A DNA stretch of 61,396 nucleotides from a virus. The stretch lies in IMG/VR virus record IMGVR_UViG_3300021433_000004, positions 1 to 61,396 of that record. One strand, written 5' to 3'. The notes under the pieces are model-generated. The model was given only the letters and a program-made list of their open reading frames with translations, was not told the origin of the DNA and ran no database searches. Positions 7,611-15,700 of the stretch are shown one piece after another (position 1 is the first letter of the stretch; each line of letters starts with the position of its first letter). Both the position numbers and the translations under genes were made by a program.

Positions 7611-8153
7611 ATGAGAACGGCCGCATATTTATCGCCGGATCGACGCTATCGCTACTGGCTGACTCGGATTTGGGACGACACACTTCCCATGATGTGCGTG
7701 ATCGGCTTGAACCCAAGCACGGCCGACGAAAATGCTGACGATCCGACGATTCGGAAATGCATCGGGTTCGCCGCGCGGTTAGGATTCGGCGGACTGCTAA
7801 TGCTCAACGTGGGTGCATATCGGGCAACCGATCCACGTGAATGGCTTAAAGCTGTCAATCGTTTCGGCCCAGAGAACACGCCGCAGCATCTTCTTGAATA
7901 CATCGCGCAGAACTCCGTGTGCTTGCCTCCCGGCGACATTCCAACAAAGGGCGTTACTCTAGTTGTGGCCGCATGGGGCCGAAACGCCGCTAAATATCAC
8001 CCGGCAGTACGTGCACTGGAAATCGTCCGTGCTATCCCCGACCTTAAGTGCTGGGGCAGAAACGCAGACAGAACGCCACGTCATCCGTTGATGCTGCCCT
8101 ACACAACAAAACTAGAACTTTATGAGTTGGAGGGCAAAAAGGATGGCCGCTAA
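7611..8153 (+). CDS. DUF1643 family protein
   Basis: This 180-residue protein has the DUF1643 signature: YRYWLTRIWD near residue 13, then GLNPSTADENADDPTIRKC at about 32-50, and GRNADRTPRHPL near the end. The family is widespread in phages and bacteria and has no established biochemical role. It starts at ATG 7611 after a GGACGGAGGGG site. It overlaps the next gene by eleven bases, suggesting co-translation with the putative dioxygenase. Confidence 0.85.
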   Translation: MRTAAYLSPDRRYRYWLTRIWDDTLPMMCVIGLNPSTADENADDPTIRKCIGFAARLGFGGLLMLNVGAYRATDPREWLKAVNRFGPENTPQHLLEYIAQNSVCLPPGDIPTKGVTLVVAAWGRNAAKYHPAVRALEIVRAIPDLKCWGRNADRTPRHPLMLPYTTKLELYELEGKKDGR

Positions 8154-8835
8154 GACACTGCTGGAAAAATACAGCGCTCCTGAAAGGACAATAATGCATT
8201 TTGATTCTGGCTTTTCTGTCTTAGGCTCGCTACCCGAGTTTTCGACAGATGACATCAAGAACGAGCCGATGCTGTTTTCGGCAGATTTGAACTATGCGAT
8301 AGATCACGGAGGGCCGATTACTCAAGCGTTCTTGCGCGGGCTAACGGGGATGCCGACATCATGCATAATCGACTCCCGCGTACACATGCTCATGACGGGC
8401 TGGTATCCGTGTATTCCGGGATGGCATCTGGATGATGTTCCGCGCACCCGACCGGACGGCCAGCCAGATCACGCGCATCCAGCTTACAAATCCTACAATG
8501 TGATGGCCCTCGTTGGGGATACCAGTGTTACGGAGTTCATCGACGGTAGGCTGGACCTTCAGGATGTGGGGCTATACGAGGGAGCCGTATACGGGCAATG
8601 GAACGCCAGAATCAATGACATGCTGGCGCAACCTAACTGCAATATCGCTATCCGGCAAGTGCCTCAAAGGGCAGTCCTCCACTTCGACTACGGAGCGTTT
8701 CATAGAGGTGTGCCAGCAACAAAGAACGGCTGGCGGTTCTTCATTCGCGCCAACTACAATACTGCCCGCCAAATCAGGAACGAGATTCGTAGGCAGGTAC
8801 AAGTCTATCTTCCCGTTCCAGAATGCGGATGGTGA
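8143..8835 (+). CDS. Putative 2OG-Fe(II) dioxygenase
   Basis: ATG 8143 gives 230 residues, with GAGGGCAAAAAGG upstream. The core shows an iron-binding H-x-D (His95, Asp97 in GWHLDDV). About 90 residues later comes a distal His187 followed by Arg198 with exactly ten residues between, the classic H-x10-R that binds 2-oxoglutarate. Predicted chemistry is oxidation of a substrate using 2-oxoglutarate and oxygen. Because the same operon carries a C5 methyltransferase, 5-methylcytosine oxidation in the TET/JBP manner is an attractive but unproven role. Oxidation of a protein or small molecule is equally possible. Confidence 0.65.
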   Translation: MAAKTLLEKYSAPERTIMHFDSGFSVLGSLPEFSTDDIKNEPMLFSADLNYAIDHGGPITQAFLRGLTGMPTSCIIDSRVHMLMTGWYPCIPGWHLDDVPRTRPDGQPDHAHPAYKSYNVMALVGDTSVTEFIDGRLDLQDVGLYEGAVYGQWNARINDMLAQPNCNIAIRQVPQRAVLHFDYGAFHRGVPATKNGWRFFIRANYNTARQIRNEIRRQVQVYLPVPECGW

Positions 8836-8836
8836 A

Positions 8837-9250
8837 ATGAAATCCTTATTCATTGTGATGGCGCTGCTGCTGACGGGAACTGTGGCTCAGACTAAACGGC
8901 CGACGGTACCTGTTGGCGCAGACGCGATCTACGTCGATTCCGCCCACAAGTGGCAGTGCATTACGAATGGCGGGACTCCTCACGAATGCACGGATGCGGA
9001 GATTCTGCATGTGCTGCCGAAGCCTGAGCCGATGGACGTTCCAGCGATCAGCCTGCATGATGTGTTCTGTCGTCAGCAGGCCGAGGATATTTTGAACGCG
9101 GAGCGCTACCCGGAGAACGATCACGCTTGCCTCGACGGGGGAAGATCGTGGCGTCGCATTCGCTATATTTGCCTAGACAAGTCTCGCATCCTGCTGACGG
9201 ACGAGGGCGGCGGCAAACATTGTGTAAAGTTTCCGAAGGAGCAACCATGA
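8837..9250 (+). CDS. Exported Cys-containing protein (137 aa)
   Basis: ATG 8837 lies one base after the previous stop. The N-terminus is a short Sec signal peptide (hydrophobic residues 3-14, likely cleavage after VAQ). The mature part has six cysteines, consistent with disulfides in the periplasm. No domain is recognised. It is the first of three successive exported products, followed by two lipoproteins with overlapping starts, so the trio probably acts together at the envelope. Confidence 0.75.
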   Translation: MKSLFIVMALLLTGTVAQTKRPTVPVGADAIYVDSAHKWQCITNGGTPHECTDAEILHVLPKPEPMDVPAISLHDVFCRQQAEDILNAERYPENDHACLDGGRSWRRIRYICLDKSRILLTDEGGGKHCVKFPKEQP

Positions 9251-9522
9251 AGCTCTTACCCGTTGTACTCGCGCTGGGGATCGGAACTACGCTGTTAACT
9301 GGCTGCACATCCGACCCTGTGGGGACGAACGCCACGAACAACAAAAACTTCACTGTTGATTTATTATTCGAAAACGACGGATGCCGCGTGTATCGCTTCG
9401 CGGATGGCGGTCAGTTAGTTTACTACGCGAATTGCGGGGCACGCACACAAACATCGTGGGATCGTTCGTGCGGCAAAGGCTGCACTACTCGCGAAAATGT
9501 TTCTACTTGGGAGGGTCAATGA
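9247..9522 (+). CDS. Lipoprotein, DUF4884-like
   Basis: This 91-residue protein starts in an ATGA overlap. It has a signal sequence ending in the lipobox LTGC (Cys20), so it should be lipidated and membrane-anchored. The mature segment (FTVDLLFENDGCRVYRFADGG then YYANC) resembles small DUF4884-type lipoproteins seen in phages. It might exclude superinfecting phage or alter the surface. A spanin role is less likely because it lies far from the lysis genes. Confidence 0.75.
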   Translation: MKLLPVVLALGIGTTLLTGCTSDPVGTNATNNKNFTVDLLFENDGCRVYRFADGGQLVYYANCGARTQTSWDRSCGKGCTTRENVSTWEGQ

Positions 9523-9776
9523 AGCTCGCCACCGCTCTGCTGCTGGCCTTGATGCTGGGGTGCCAGAAGCCGCAACCGCCGCTCATGGTTGGCGTAGTCT
9601 ACATGGTCCGTGGCGACCAGATGGGTGCAATCGTACTACTGGTCGAACACGGAAAGAAGCATGGGGCATTATTCGAGTGCAATTTCGATAATCTTCCGAT
9701 GAAGGATGACCTTGTGGAGGTCAGCGCAACAAGTGCAGGCAAATGTCACGATACCGGAATCTCGTACAAACGCTGA
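9519..9776 (+). CDS. Small lipoprotein (85 aa)
   Basis: ATG 9519 overlaps the preceding stop (ATGA). The first 15 residues are a signal sequence ending in the lipobox LMLGC (Cys15), and a short mature domain of 70 residues with two more Cys follows. It is the last gene of the rightward operon. It faces the end of the leftward operon across a 44-base gap. The function is unknown, but a membrane-anchored envelope role is likely. Confidence 0.75.
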   Translation: MKLATALLLALMLGCQKPQPPLMVGVVYMVRGDQMGAIVLLVEHGKKHGALFECNFDNLPMKDDLVEVSATSAGKCHDTGISYKR

Positions 9777-9793
9777 CGGCTTACTTCCTATAT

Positions 9794-9817
9794 GGGCCAG
9801 GTACATCCATTCGGCCC
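9794..9817. terminator. Weak hairpin between converging operons
   Basis: A five-base stem (GGGCC with GGCCC) and a 14-base loop lie between two converging gene ends. There is no clear T-run, so this is only a candidate for a bidirectional terminator. Confidence 0.25.
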
Positions 9818-9820
9818 CAC

Positions 9821-10462
9821 TTAGCCCTTGTTGGCCTTCTGTATCGCCGCATTCATCAGCTTGAGCTTCTTCGCATTGGCCCGGTTCATGCGTGCGGCCT
9901 TAGCCTGCGTAGCCGCTGCGCTGGTTCCCATGCCTACTGAGATGCCTGATTGAAAGAACCAGCCTTGGTTGGGCTGCCCGATAACCGAAGGACCGAACTT
10001 ACCATATCCGCCTTCGAAAAGGTTAATCGTGAATTTCCCTTGCCCGGTAGTGTCGTAGTTGAGGCCGAAGCGTGCCAAGGCAGCGACGGACTGCGTGCTG
10101 GTCCCATTGAGTTGAATCCTGCCCAATCCGGCGGCACCGTTCAGGTAAGGCTCGATCTTGCCGCAACTGATGCTGGTAGGGGCTAAGAGCTTTTCCAGTG
10201 CCGAGATGCCGCAGAGGTTGTACTGAGCCCCGCCAAGGTAGCCTGTATAGCCCGCGCCGGGCATGGCGAGGACATCCGCCCTGAGAGCGGTATTCGTGGT
10301 GAACTGGGTAGTAAAGGCCGTAGAGAGGGCTGAGGCTTGGCCGTAAGGCTGGCCGCCCAAGAAATTCAAGGTAACTTGAAATTGCGGAGCGTTCGTAGGT
10401 GCCTGCGCCAGCAATGCCCATGGCAGAGCCAGCCAGACTGCGAGTAGCGCGAGTTTCTTCAT
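9821..10462 (-). CDS. Exported outer-membrane-like protein (213 aa)
   Basis: The N-terminus is a Sec signal peptide with likely cleavage after LLAQ. The mature part has alternating small and aromatic residues in Gly-rich strands, ending in a basic helical tail, which resembles a small beta-barrel. It is coupled by ATGA to the preceding transpeptidase-fold gene and closes the leftward operon. It may serve outer-membrane disruption at lysis or surface modification. No family is recognised with certainty. Confidence 0.6.
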   Translation of the reverse strand: MKKLALLAVWLALPWALLAQAPTNAPQFQVTLNFLGGQPYGQASALSTAFTTQFTTNTALRADVLAMPGAGYTGYLGGAQYNLCGISALEKLLAPTSISCGKIEPYLNGAAGLGRIQLNGTSTQSVAALARFGLNYDTTGQGKFTINLFEGGYGKFGPSVIGQPNQGWFFQSGISVGMGTSAAATQAKAARMNRANAKKLKLMNAAIQKANKG

Positions 10463-10845
10463 GTAGTCTCCTGTTCAGCTACGACCAAAATATCATGGTC
10501 GGTTGAATTCCAAAAGAGTTCTCTTACGTCCCGCGACATCACGATGCAGCCTTCTGAAGCGTACCCCGGCCGGGAAATCAAGTCTCCATGCATCATGAAG
10601 CCAGAACGCCCGAATGTCTCGGTCTGCTGGTACGGTTCCAGCCGGATCGCGTAGGGGCCGTGCGAGGTCGATTCCGGTATTAGTTCTACTGCCTGCCACA
10701 AGCCTTGCGGAATAGGCCCCTGATCCACCTGCGCTTGCGCTGTAGCGTCGTTTACGAAGGGAGGCTGCCCAGAGTACCCTTTGCCCTGCGACGTGCCTGT
10801 AGGGTCCGTAAAACGACCGGATGACTGCTCGTATAGCCAGCTCAC
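10459..10845 (-). CDS. L,D-transpeptidase-fold (YkuD-like) endolysin candidate
   Basis: This 128-residue protein contains the catalytic pattern of YkuD and Tlde1/DUF2778 enzymes: GRSGFMMHGD (His86) followed by SEGCIVMSR (Cys100). Known relatives cut or exchange peptidoglycan peptides. Here it follows a holin-like and membrane-protein cluster, so a peptidoglycan-degrading endolysin is the likely role. No signal peptide is present, which fits delivery by a holin. No lysozyme or amidase gene is seen elsewhere in the window. Confidence 0.75.
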   Translation of the reverse strand: MSWLYEQSSGRFTDPTGTSQGKGYSGQPPFVNDATAQAQVDQGPIPQGLWQAVELIPESTSHGPYAIRLEPYQQTETFGRSGFMMHGDLISRPGYASEGCIVMSRDVRELFWNSTDHDILVVAEQETT

Positions 10846-11120
10846 ATTCCCCTCGCCTTAAACTTGTGCGCCATGGCCTTCTCGATTTCTTCCCGCATCA
10901 TCTTCTCCAGCACGGCATTGCGGCGGTTCATCACCTTCTCCACAATCTCTTCAAAGGCTCGCAGCCAGTAGTCCGGGGGCTTCTCTCCGCTGGTCCCGTT
11001 GCCATTGCCATTCTTAGCCTTGCCGTTCCGCAGAATCGGGCCAAGGAAGTTGAAGACCTCTCTCAGAATGACGAGCGCCAGCGCCGCCGCCCCGAGGGAT
11101 TGCCCGGTTTCTGGGCTCAC
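10842..11120 (-). CDS. Membrane-anchored coiled-coil protein (92 aa)
   Basis: GTG 11120 overlaps the previous TGA (GTGA). The N-terminus has a hydrophobic helix (residues of about 10-27), then an Asn/Gly-rich linker, then a long charged helix from about 50 to 90. Such a layout is found in small lysis-associated membrane proteins. It lies directly before the endolysin candidate. The exact role (holin partner, antiholin or inner spanin) cannot be decided from the sequence. Confidence 0.65.
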   Translation of the reverse strand: MSPETGQSLGAAALALVILREVFNFLGPILRNGKAKNGNGNGTSGEKPPDYWLRAFEEIVEKVMNRRNAVLEKMMREEIEKAMAHKFKARGM

Positions 11121-11332
11121 AGTCCAGGGGGATGGTCCCCTGTATCCCAGGTCGTCGCCGTCTGATCCCCTTCGGTCGGAACATATAGCGTGCCGATGCC
11201 CTCGAAGTTGTAAAGGTAAATCGCCGTGTCCCCGAAAAGATGGATATAGCTTCCCGCTTTGCCGCCGTCCAAGCCGCTCCACCATGCGTACTTGCCAGAC
11301 CTTACTGCCGCCACCGCGCTTGAGTAGTTCAT
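11117..11332 (-). CDS. DUF2829/Tad2-like protein (71 aa)
   Basis: ATG 11332 was chosen because GGAGGG is well placed; a second ATG at 11347 has no such site. The product begins MNYSSAVAAVRSGKYAWWSG, carries a central aromatic strand region and ends with P-T-x-x-D-Q-x-A-x-x-W-D. That pattern (M-N-x-x-x-A, then G-K, then late T-x-x-D-x-x-A-x-x-W) matches short DUF2829 proteins. The family includes Tad2, which sequesters the Thoeris signalling nucleotide. The match is from motif spacing only, and it sits in the lysis cassette rather than among early genes. Confidence 0.45.
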   Translation of the reverse strand: MNYSSAVAAVRSGKYAWWSGLDGGKAGSYIHLFGDTAIYLYNFEGIGTLYVPTEGDQTATTWDTGDHPPGL

Positions 11333-11727
11333 TGGCCCTCCCGCCAATCGATGAATTTAGGCGAATGTGGGTATCGCCTGACGCTCATCCCGAGATTGTG
11401 AGCCGCTATGCTCATGCCCTCTGGGGTATTCACGAACTTTATACTCTCAATCGTCATCCCAACATCCCAGCCTAGCTTCAACTCCGAGCCATCGTGCTTG
11501 AACTTAATATCGAACGGATTGCCGCCGCGGACCCACTGCACTTTAAAATTCCACGGGTCGTAGACTTCGAGGACATTGAAGCCGGTCCATGTATCCGGTA
11601 TGGTTGCTTCATACTTCGCCAGTTTCAATTCCAGTGTGCTAATTTGCCGATGATCTCGCAGAGCCAGCCATCCCGTCATACCCCAGCTAACGATGATGAT
11701 TGAAAGAAACATGCCATAGCCGCGCAC
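11329..11727 (-). CDS. Single-span membrane protein (about 132 aa)
   Basis: The reliable part is a transmembrane helix (FLSIIIVSWGMTGWLAL) followed by an extracytoplasmic domain with WTGFNVLEVYDPWNFKV. I place the start at GTG 11727 after AAGGGG; ATG 11712 is an alternative. The frame stays open to an ATG at 12048 that has an ideal GGAGG spacing, so a longer form overlapping the next gene almost completely is possible. A spanin-like or holin-linked function is plausible from the location. Confidence 0.55.
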   Translation of the reverse strand: MRGYGMFLSIIIVSWGMTGWLALRDHRQISTLELKLAKYEATIPDTWTGFNVLEVYDPWNFKVQWVRGGNPFDIKFKHDGSELKLGWDVGMTIESIKFVNTPEGMSIAAHNLGMSVRRYPHSPKFIDWREGQ

Positions 11728-11737
11728 ATACCCCTTA

Positions 11738-12052
11738 TCACCGGGAGGGATATTCTGGGGGCGGGAGTTTGCAGGCCGGGAAGAGGGGTGCCACGGCAAT
11801 TTTAATGTCACTAATTTCATAGCCGTGGCGCTCTTTATTGGCGTCCATTTTCTTACCAAGTTCGAGAATGCCATTCGCCATGGCAGCCGTGTCATCGTCA
11901 CGACGTTTGAGATCCCGGCGCAAAAGCCAAGTAAGAATAGACAAAACAATCCCCACTCCGCTAGCGATAGCCATTGATGCAAGGTGAATTCCTTCCCCGC
12001 GAACCTGAGAAGCCAAATCGCCATCCAGCAGCATAGTGAATTGTGCATCCAT
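11738..12052 (-). CDS. Membrane protein, lysis cassette (104 aa)
   Basis: From ATG 12052 the product has a polar N-terminus, one clear transmembrane helix (residues of about 25-45) and a charged helix (RRDLKRRDDD) that continues to a Pro-rich end. This is the form of an inner-membrane spanin-like or holin accessory protein. GGGGGAGGA lies immediately before the ATG, tighter than ideal; ATG 12070 is a second option. A different frame over the same bases is also long and hydrophobic. Confidence 0.6.
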   Translation of the reverse strand: MDAQFTMLLDGDLASQVRGEGIHLASMAIASGVGIVLSILTWLLRRDLKRRDDDTAAMANGILELGKKMDANKERHGYEISDIKIAVAPLFPACKLPPPEYPSR

Positions 12053-12105
12053 TCCTCCCCCTACTTGCATGACGAAGTGAATCTTGTTCCAGAATCCGAA
12101 CAAGC

Positions 12106-12300
12106 CTAGCTTGTAGGCCGTGTGACCGGAGACTGCAAAGCATGCAAGATGACGCCCCAGATCGCCAGAATGGCCGCCGTGTAAGCCGCATGCGCTGCCG
12201 CAATGGTCTGAATCTGCGGAGTGAGGGCAGTAGCCAGAGCCGCCAGCACGGTTAGAATCGAAGGCCACCATTTCTTGAGCAAAGCTGTGAATTTGTTCAT
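12106..12300 (-). CDS. Holin-like small membrane protein (64 aa)
   Basis: ATG 12300 follows CAGGAGAAAACA. The 64-residue product has a basic N-terminus (KFTALLKKWW) and two hydrophobic helices separated by a short polar turn, with a short C-terminal tail. This is typical of class II holins, which permeabilise the inner membrane. It opens the lysis cassette upstream of the endolysin candidate. Confidence 0.65.
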   Translation of the reverse strand: MNKFTALLKKWWPSILTVLAALATALTPQIQTIAAAHAAYTAAILAIWGVILHALQSPVTRPTS

Positions 12301-12317
12301 TGTTTTCTCCTGTGAAT

Positions 12318-12713
12318 TTAACTGCCAGTGAAAGTAATTGTAAAGGCCGTCAAGGCCCCGGTAGCCGTAGGCGTACCGCTCAAGACACAAGACGTGCCGC
12401 TGGAAGTAAGCGCCAGCCAGCTTGGAAGCGATCCTGCCGCTACAGAGCAGGTTACCGAGGTCTTAGGCCCAATCGTTGCCAAAGTGACGCTGTAGGGCGT
12501 TCCTAATGAGATTGTGGGCAAAGTGCAGGCTGAGAAGGCAGGACTCGGCCCCGGCTGGCAGGAAGTAGTCCCAACCGTGATCGGAGCGAAGCCCCAGACG
12601 GCCGCCGTGAATTGCCCGCTAAGAGTGACCGTCCCTTGCGTTTGGGCATGGGCCTGCGCTTGGGCGAGGCCAGCGAATACGAATACAGCGGCAATGAGTA
12701 GCAGTTTTCTCAT
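12318..12713 (-). CDS. Exported Ig-like protein (131 aa)
   Basis: The N-terminus is a Sec signal peptide rich in Ala with likely cleavage after AHAQ. The mature part shows the putative Ig (He_PIG) pattern: LPTISLGTPYSVTL, then GSLPSWLALTSSGT, then LSGTPTATG. Four cysteines are present. A small exported Ig domain beside giant fibre genes suggests an adhesive accessory. Ig-like domains in phage usually bind carbohydrate weakly. Confidence 0.75.
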   Translation of the reverse strand: MRKLLLIAAVFVFAGLAQAQAHAQTQGTVTLSGQFTAAVWGFAPITVGTTSCQPGPSPAFSACTLPTISLGTPYSVTLATIGPKTSVTCSVAAGSLPSWLALTSSGTSCVLSGTPTATGALTAFTITFTGS

Positions 12714-12720
12714 AAATCTC

Positions 12721-15700
12721 CTATTGAAGTACGTCCACGTTCAGCGTGTAATTGCCCACCAGAGAAATATTGGCCCCGATACTCAGGCCATCATCCCCAG
12801 CATTTAAGAGCGGTCCTGAAGTCACCGCAAACTGACTGGCCCAGTTTGAAACCGTTGCCGGAATGGAATTGTTGTAATTCACCATGCCGAGAGATGTTGC
12901 CGCGGCATAGAGCTGGGTATGTCCTCCCGGCCAAGTCTGAGTATTGGCCGAGAATCCATAGACCGCGTTGTAATCCCAGATAGGAGCGTTCCAGCAGGTA
13001 TTGATGACGCAAGATGGAGTATTTCCCGCCCCGGTGCAAGAGCCTGTGCAAGATCCCGAGACACTGTATTTCACGCTCGCACTTAACGGTGCGGGAGTCT
13101 GGAGTACGATGTCAGTATTATCCGTGCAGACTGCAATGATGTAATTGATTGAATTGATGGTGATCTGCGTGCCCTGGCCCCAAATCGTGGTGCAAAGGAA
13201 TTGCCCGCCAGACACCCAAGTCACCGTAGTGCCCGAGCCTGTGACGCTGACGTTGCCTGATACCGTACCCGCTCCGCCCGCATTCCCAATCGGAGGCGTG
13301 GAGTTTCCATTGCCAATGATCGAGTCTTTCCAGACCATTCCGTACTGCCCGGAAGGGTTCGTCTGCGGGCCGCCGGTCAAGAGAATGACGCTCTGGTTCT
13401 GACTCAGCCAATCGTTATGGATGAAGTGGATATTGCCCTGAATGAAATTCGGCGTTGAGCTTGTCGCTCCCGGACTGCCTGACCGGATAGCCTGAGTTTG
13501 CTGTGGCACATTGCTGTAACAGGACACGGCGTTCGCCGTCAGATTCAGATAAACATAAGCACACGTCAGGGTAGGCGATCCCAGTTCCGCGATCACATTG
13601 TCATGGAAGATCATCGTATTGCCCTGATAGGCCGTGCCGCCCGTCGTGGCAATTGCGTTCGAGACTCCAAGCCCTACATTTGTATCTGAAGATCGGTTGT
13701 AGCGATAGATCAAGTTCGTAATCTGGGCGCTGGGTGCGATATTGGATTGATCTTTTGGAGTAACGAGTAACGAGGCTCCAAGCTGGTCTACGGTGTTCCA
13801 TGAGTTCGAGCAGACGTTCCCTTCCATCAAAACGTAGCTGCCATTCTTGAACTCGTTGCAGTTCTTTGTCGTGAACGGAAGTCCTCCAGTAGGCAGAGGA
13901 CCGCCGCCATTGTAGGACGAATCCAGAGGATTTTCGGTCAGAGACGTATACTTCCAGTTTCGGCGAATCTCCCAATTGACCGGGAGATACCCGCCAATGG
14001 TCATATCAATGCTTGAGTCCGTGCAGCCGGCGGGAGGGCATACAATCGCTGAAGAAACTGGGAAGGTAAACGTATCGTTCGTGTTCGTTGTCGTCGTGCA
14101 GCAGGTCACGGTCTGGTTTTGATTGATGCCGTTTGAAACCGAGCCTCCGGGCCAGAGGGTTGAGCCTGCCATGAACTGCGTTGAAGTGCCTGAAGGAATA
14201 CCGCAAGTCACCGCGCAAATTCCAGTGATCAGGGCGCTGATTCCCGGAGTCAAAGTCACCTGAGTTAGAAGAAATCCTTGGCCGCCTCCACCAAACAGGA
14301 AGCCTTGATTCGAGGTGCCGAAGAAGTTGTCTACGAGTTTGTACGTGCCGGAATTTGCGTCCGTATTCGTCTGCACTGCCCCGGAGACACAGTGTTCATC
14401 CGAGGCTTCCCCAATGGTGATGTAGCTTTGCAAGTCCCAGCAGAAAGAATCAATCATGGCGATGTGGTCGGTATCGCCAAGCTGAAGCCCTTTGCTGGTT
14501 TCTGCCCAGGTATCGCCCTGAATCATGATGCGATCGAAGATGATGTTATTCACTCCGTTCTGCATCGAGATCATGATGTCCTGCACCGCGTCATTTCCAA
14601 CCACGCCATTGCAGTTATTGTTCGCGTAAGAGTTGCAAATGTTTGGCGTCGGAGAGCCTACGGCAATCAGTTCGCCGCCAGAAGAAGTGGAAGCCGTGCA
14701 AGAACCCCCAGCCTGGGTGTAGCCAAAGGTGAATGACCCCGTGGTCGCCGTCAGGGAAGTCAGTGTTACCGACCCCGAGCTCATGTTAAAGCTGGTATCC
14801 GTCACGCCTGCCACAAAGACTGTTAAACCAGCGGAGGGAACGGGATTCAGAACCTGGCTGAAGGTGTACGTCCCGGTGACTGCACAGCCCGTGGTTCGGG
14901 AGATCGTAGAGATTGTCCCGCCGCCGATCTTGGCCTGGGCGTAAGTCTCATTGTAGGTAAAGTCCGTATCGTCCACCACCGACGCGACAGTGAAGTTCCC
15001 CGGCCCAAAGTGATACAAAGTCTGGGCTACGGATACTTGGGAAGTGAAAGGCGTTGTCGCTACGATATTCACGCCCGAGGAATTTGAACTCAGACTTTGG
15101 TGTGTACTGGTAATTGAGCCTTGCGTCGTTCCATCGCCAATGCCTACCTGCGAGACACAGTTCGTAGCATTGCAGGTGCGGGAATAAACTCCCGGTGTAG
15201 CCGCTGTGGGTTGCGAGGCAAAGGCCCATGCTCCGCCGTCTCGCGCAAAGTCAATTCCTACGAAGCGGATGTATTGCGCTCCGGTCGTGAGTTTCAATCC
15301 TGCCAATCCGCCCGCTCCGGTTGAGTGCGCCAGTTGGAGAATTGGGACAACCTGCTGACAGCCTGAGTTATGCGAAGGGTAGGTAGGGATATTCGGAGCT
15401 GAGGAAATTCCGGCAAAGCACGGGGTAATCCGAGTGCCTTCTGCTGGGATGGCAGCTAGGTCATCCGTCTCAACCGTAATCCAGTTTCCGGCCGAGCCTG
15501 CTGCTGCCCAGGAGATATTGCAGTTCGTTGCTACTAAAGTGTGCAGGACTTGTAAAGTCTGCCCTGCCGCGATCTGAGTAAATCCTCCGGTCCCGGCGGC
15601 GATGTTGTTGATGTCCGAGCAAGATTGCGCGGTATAAGGGCTGCCAGAAACCATGTATAGCCCTGCCGGAGACGGCGTATTCGCAATGGCTGTGTTCATG

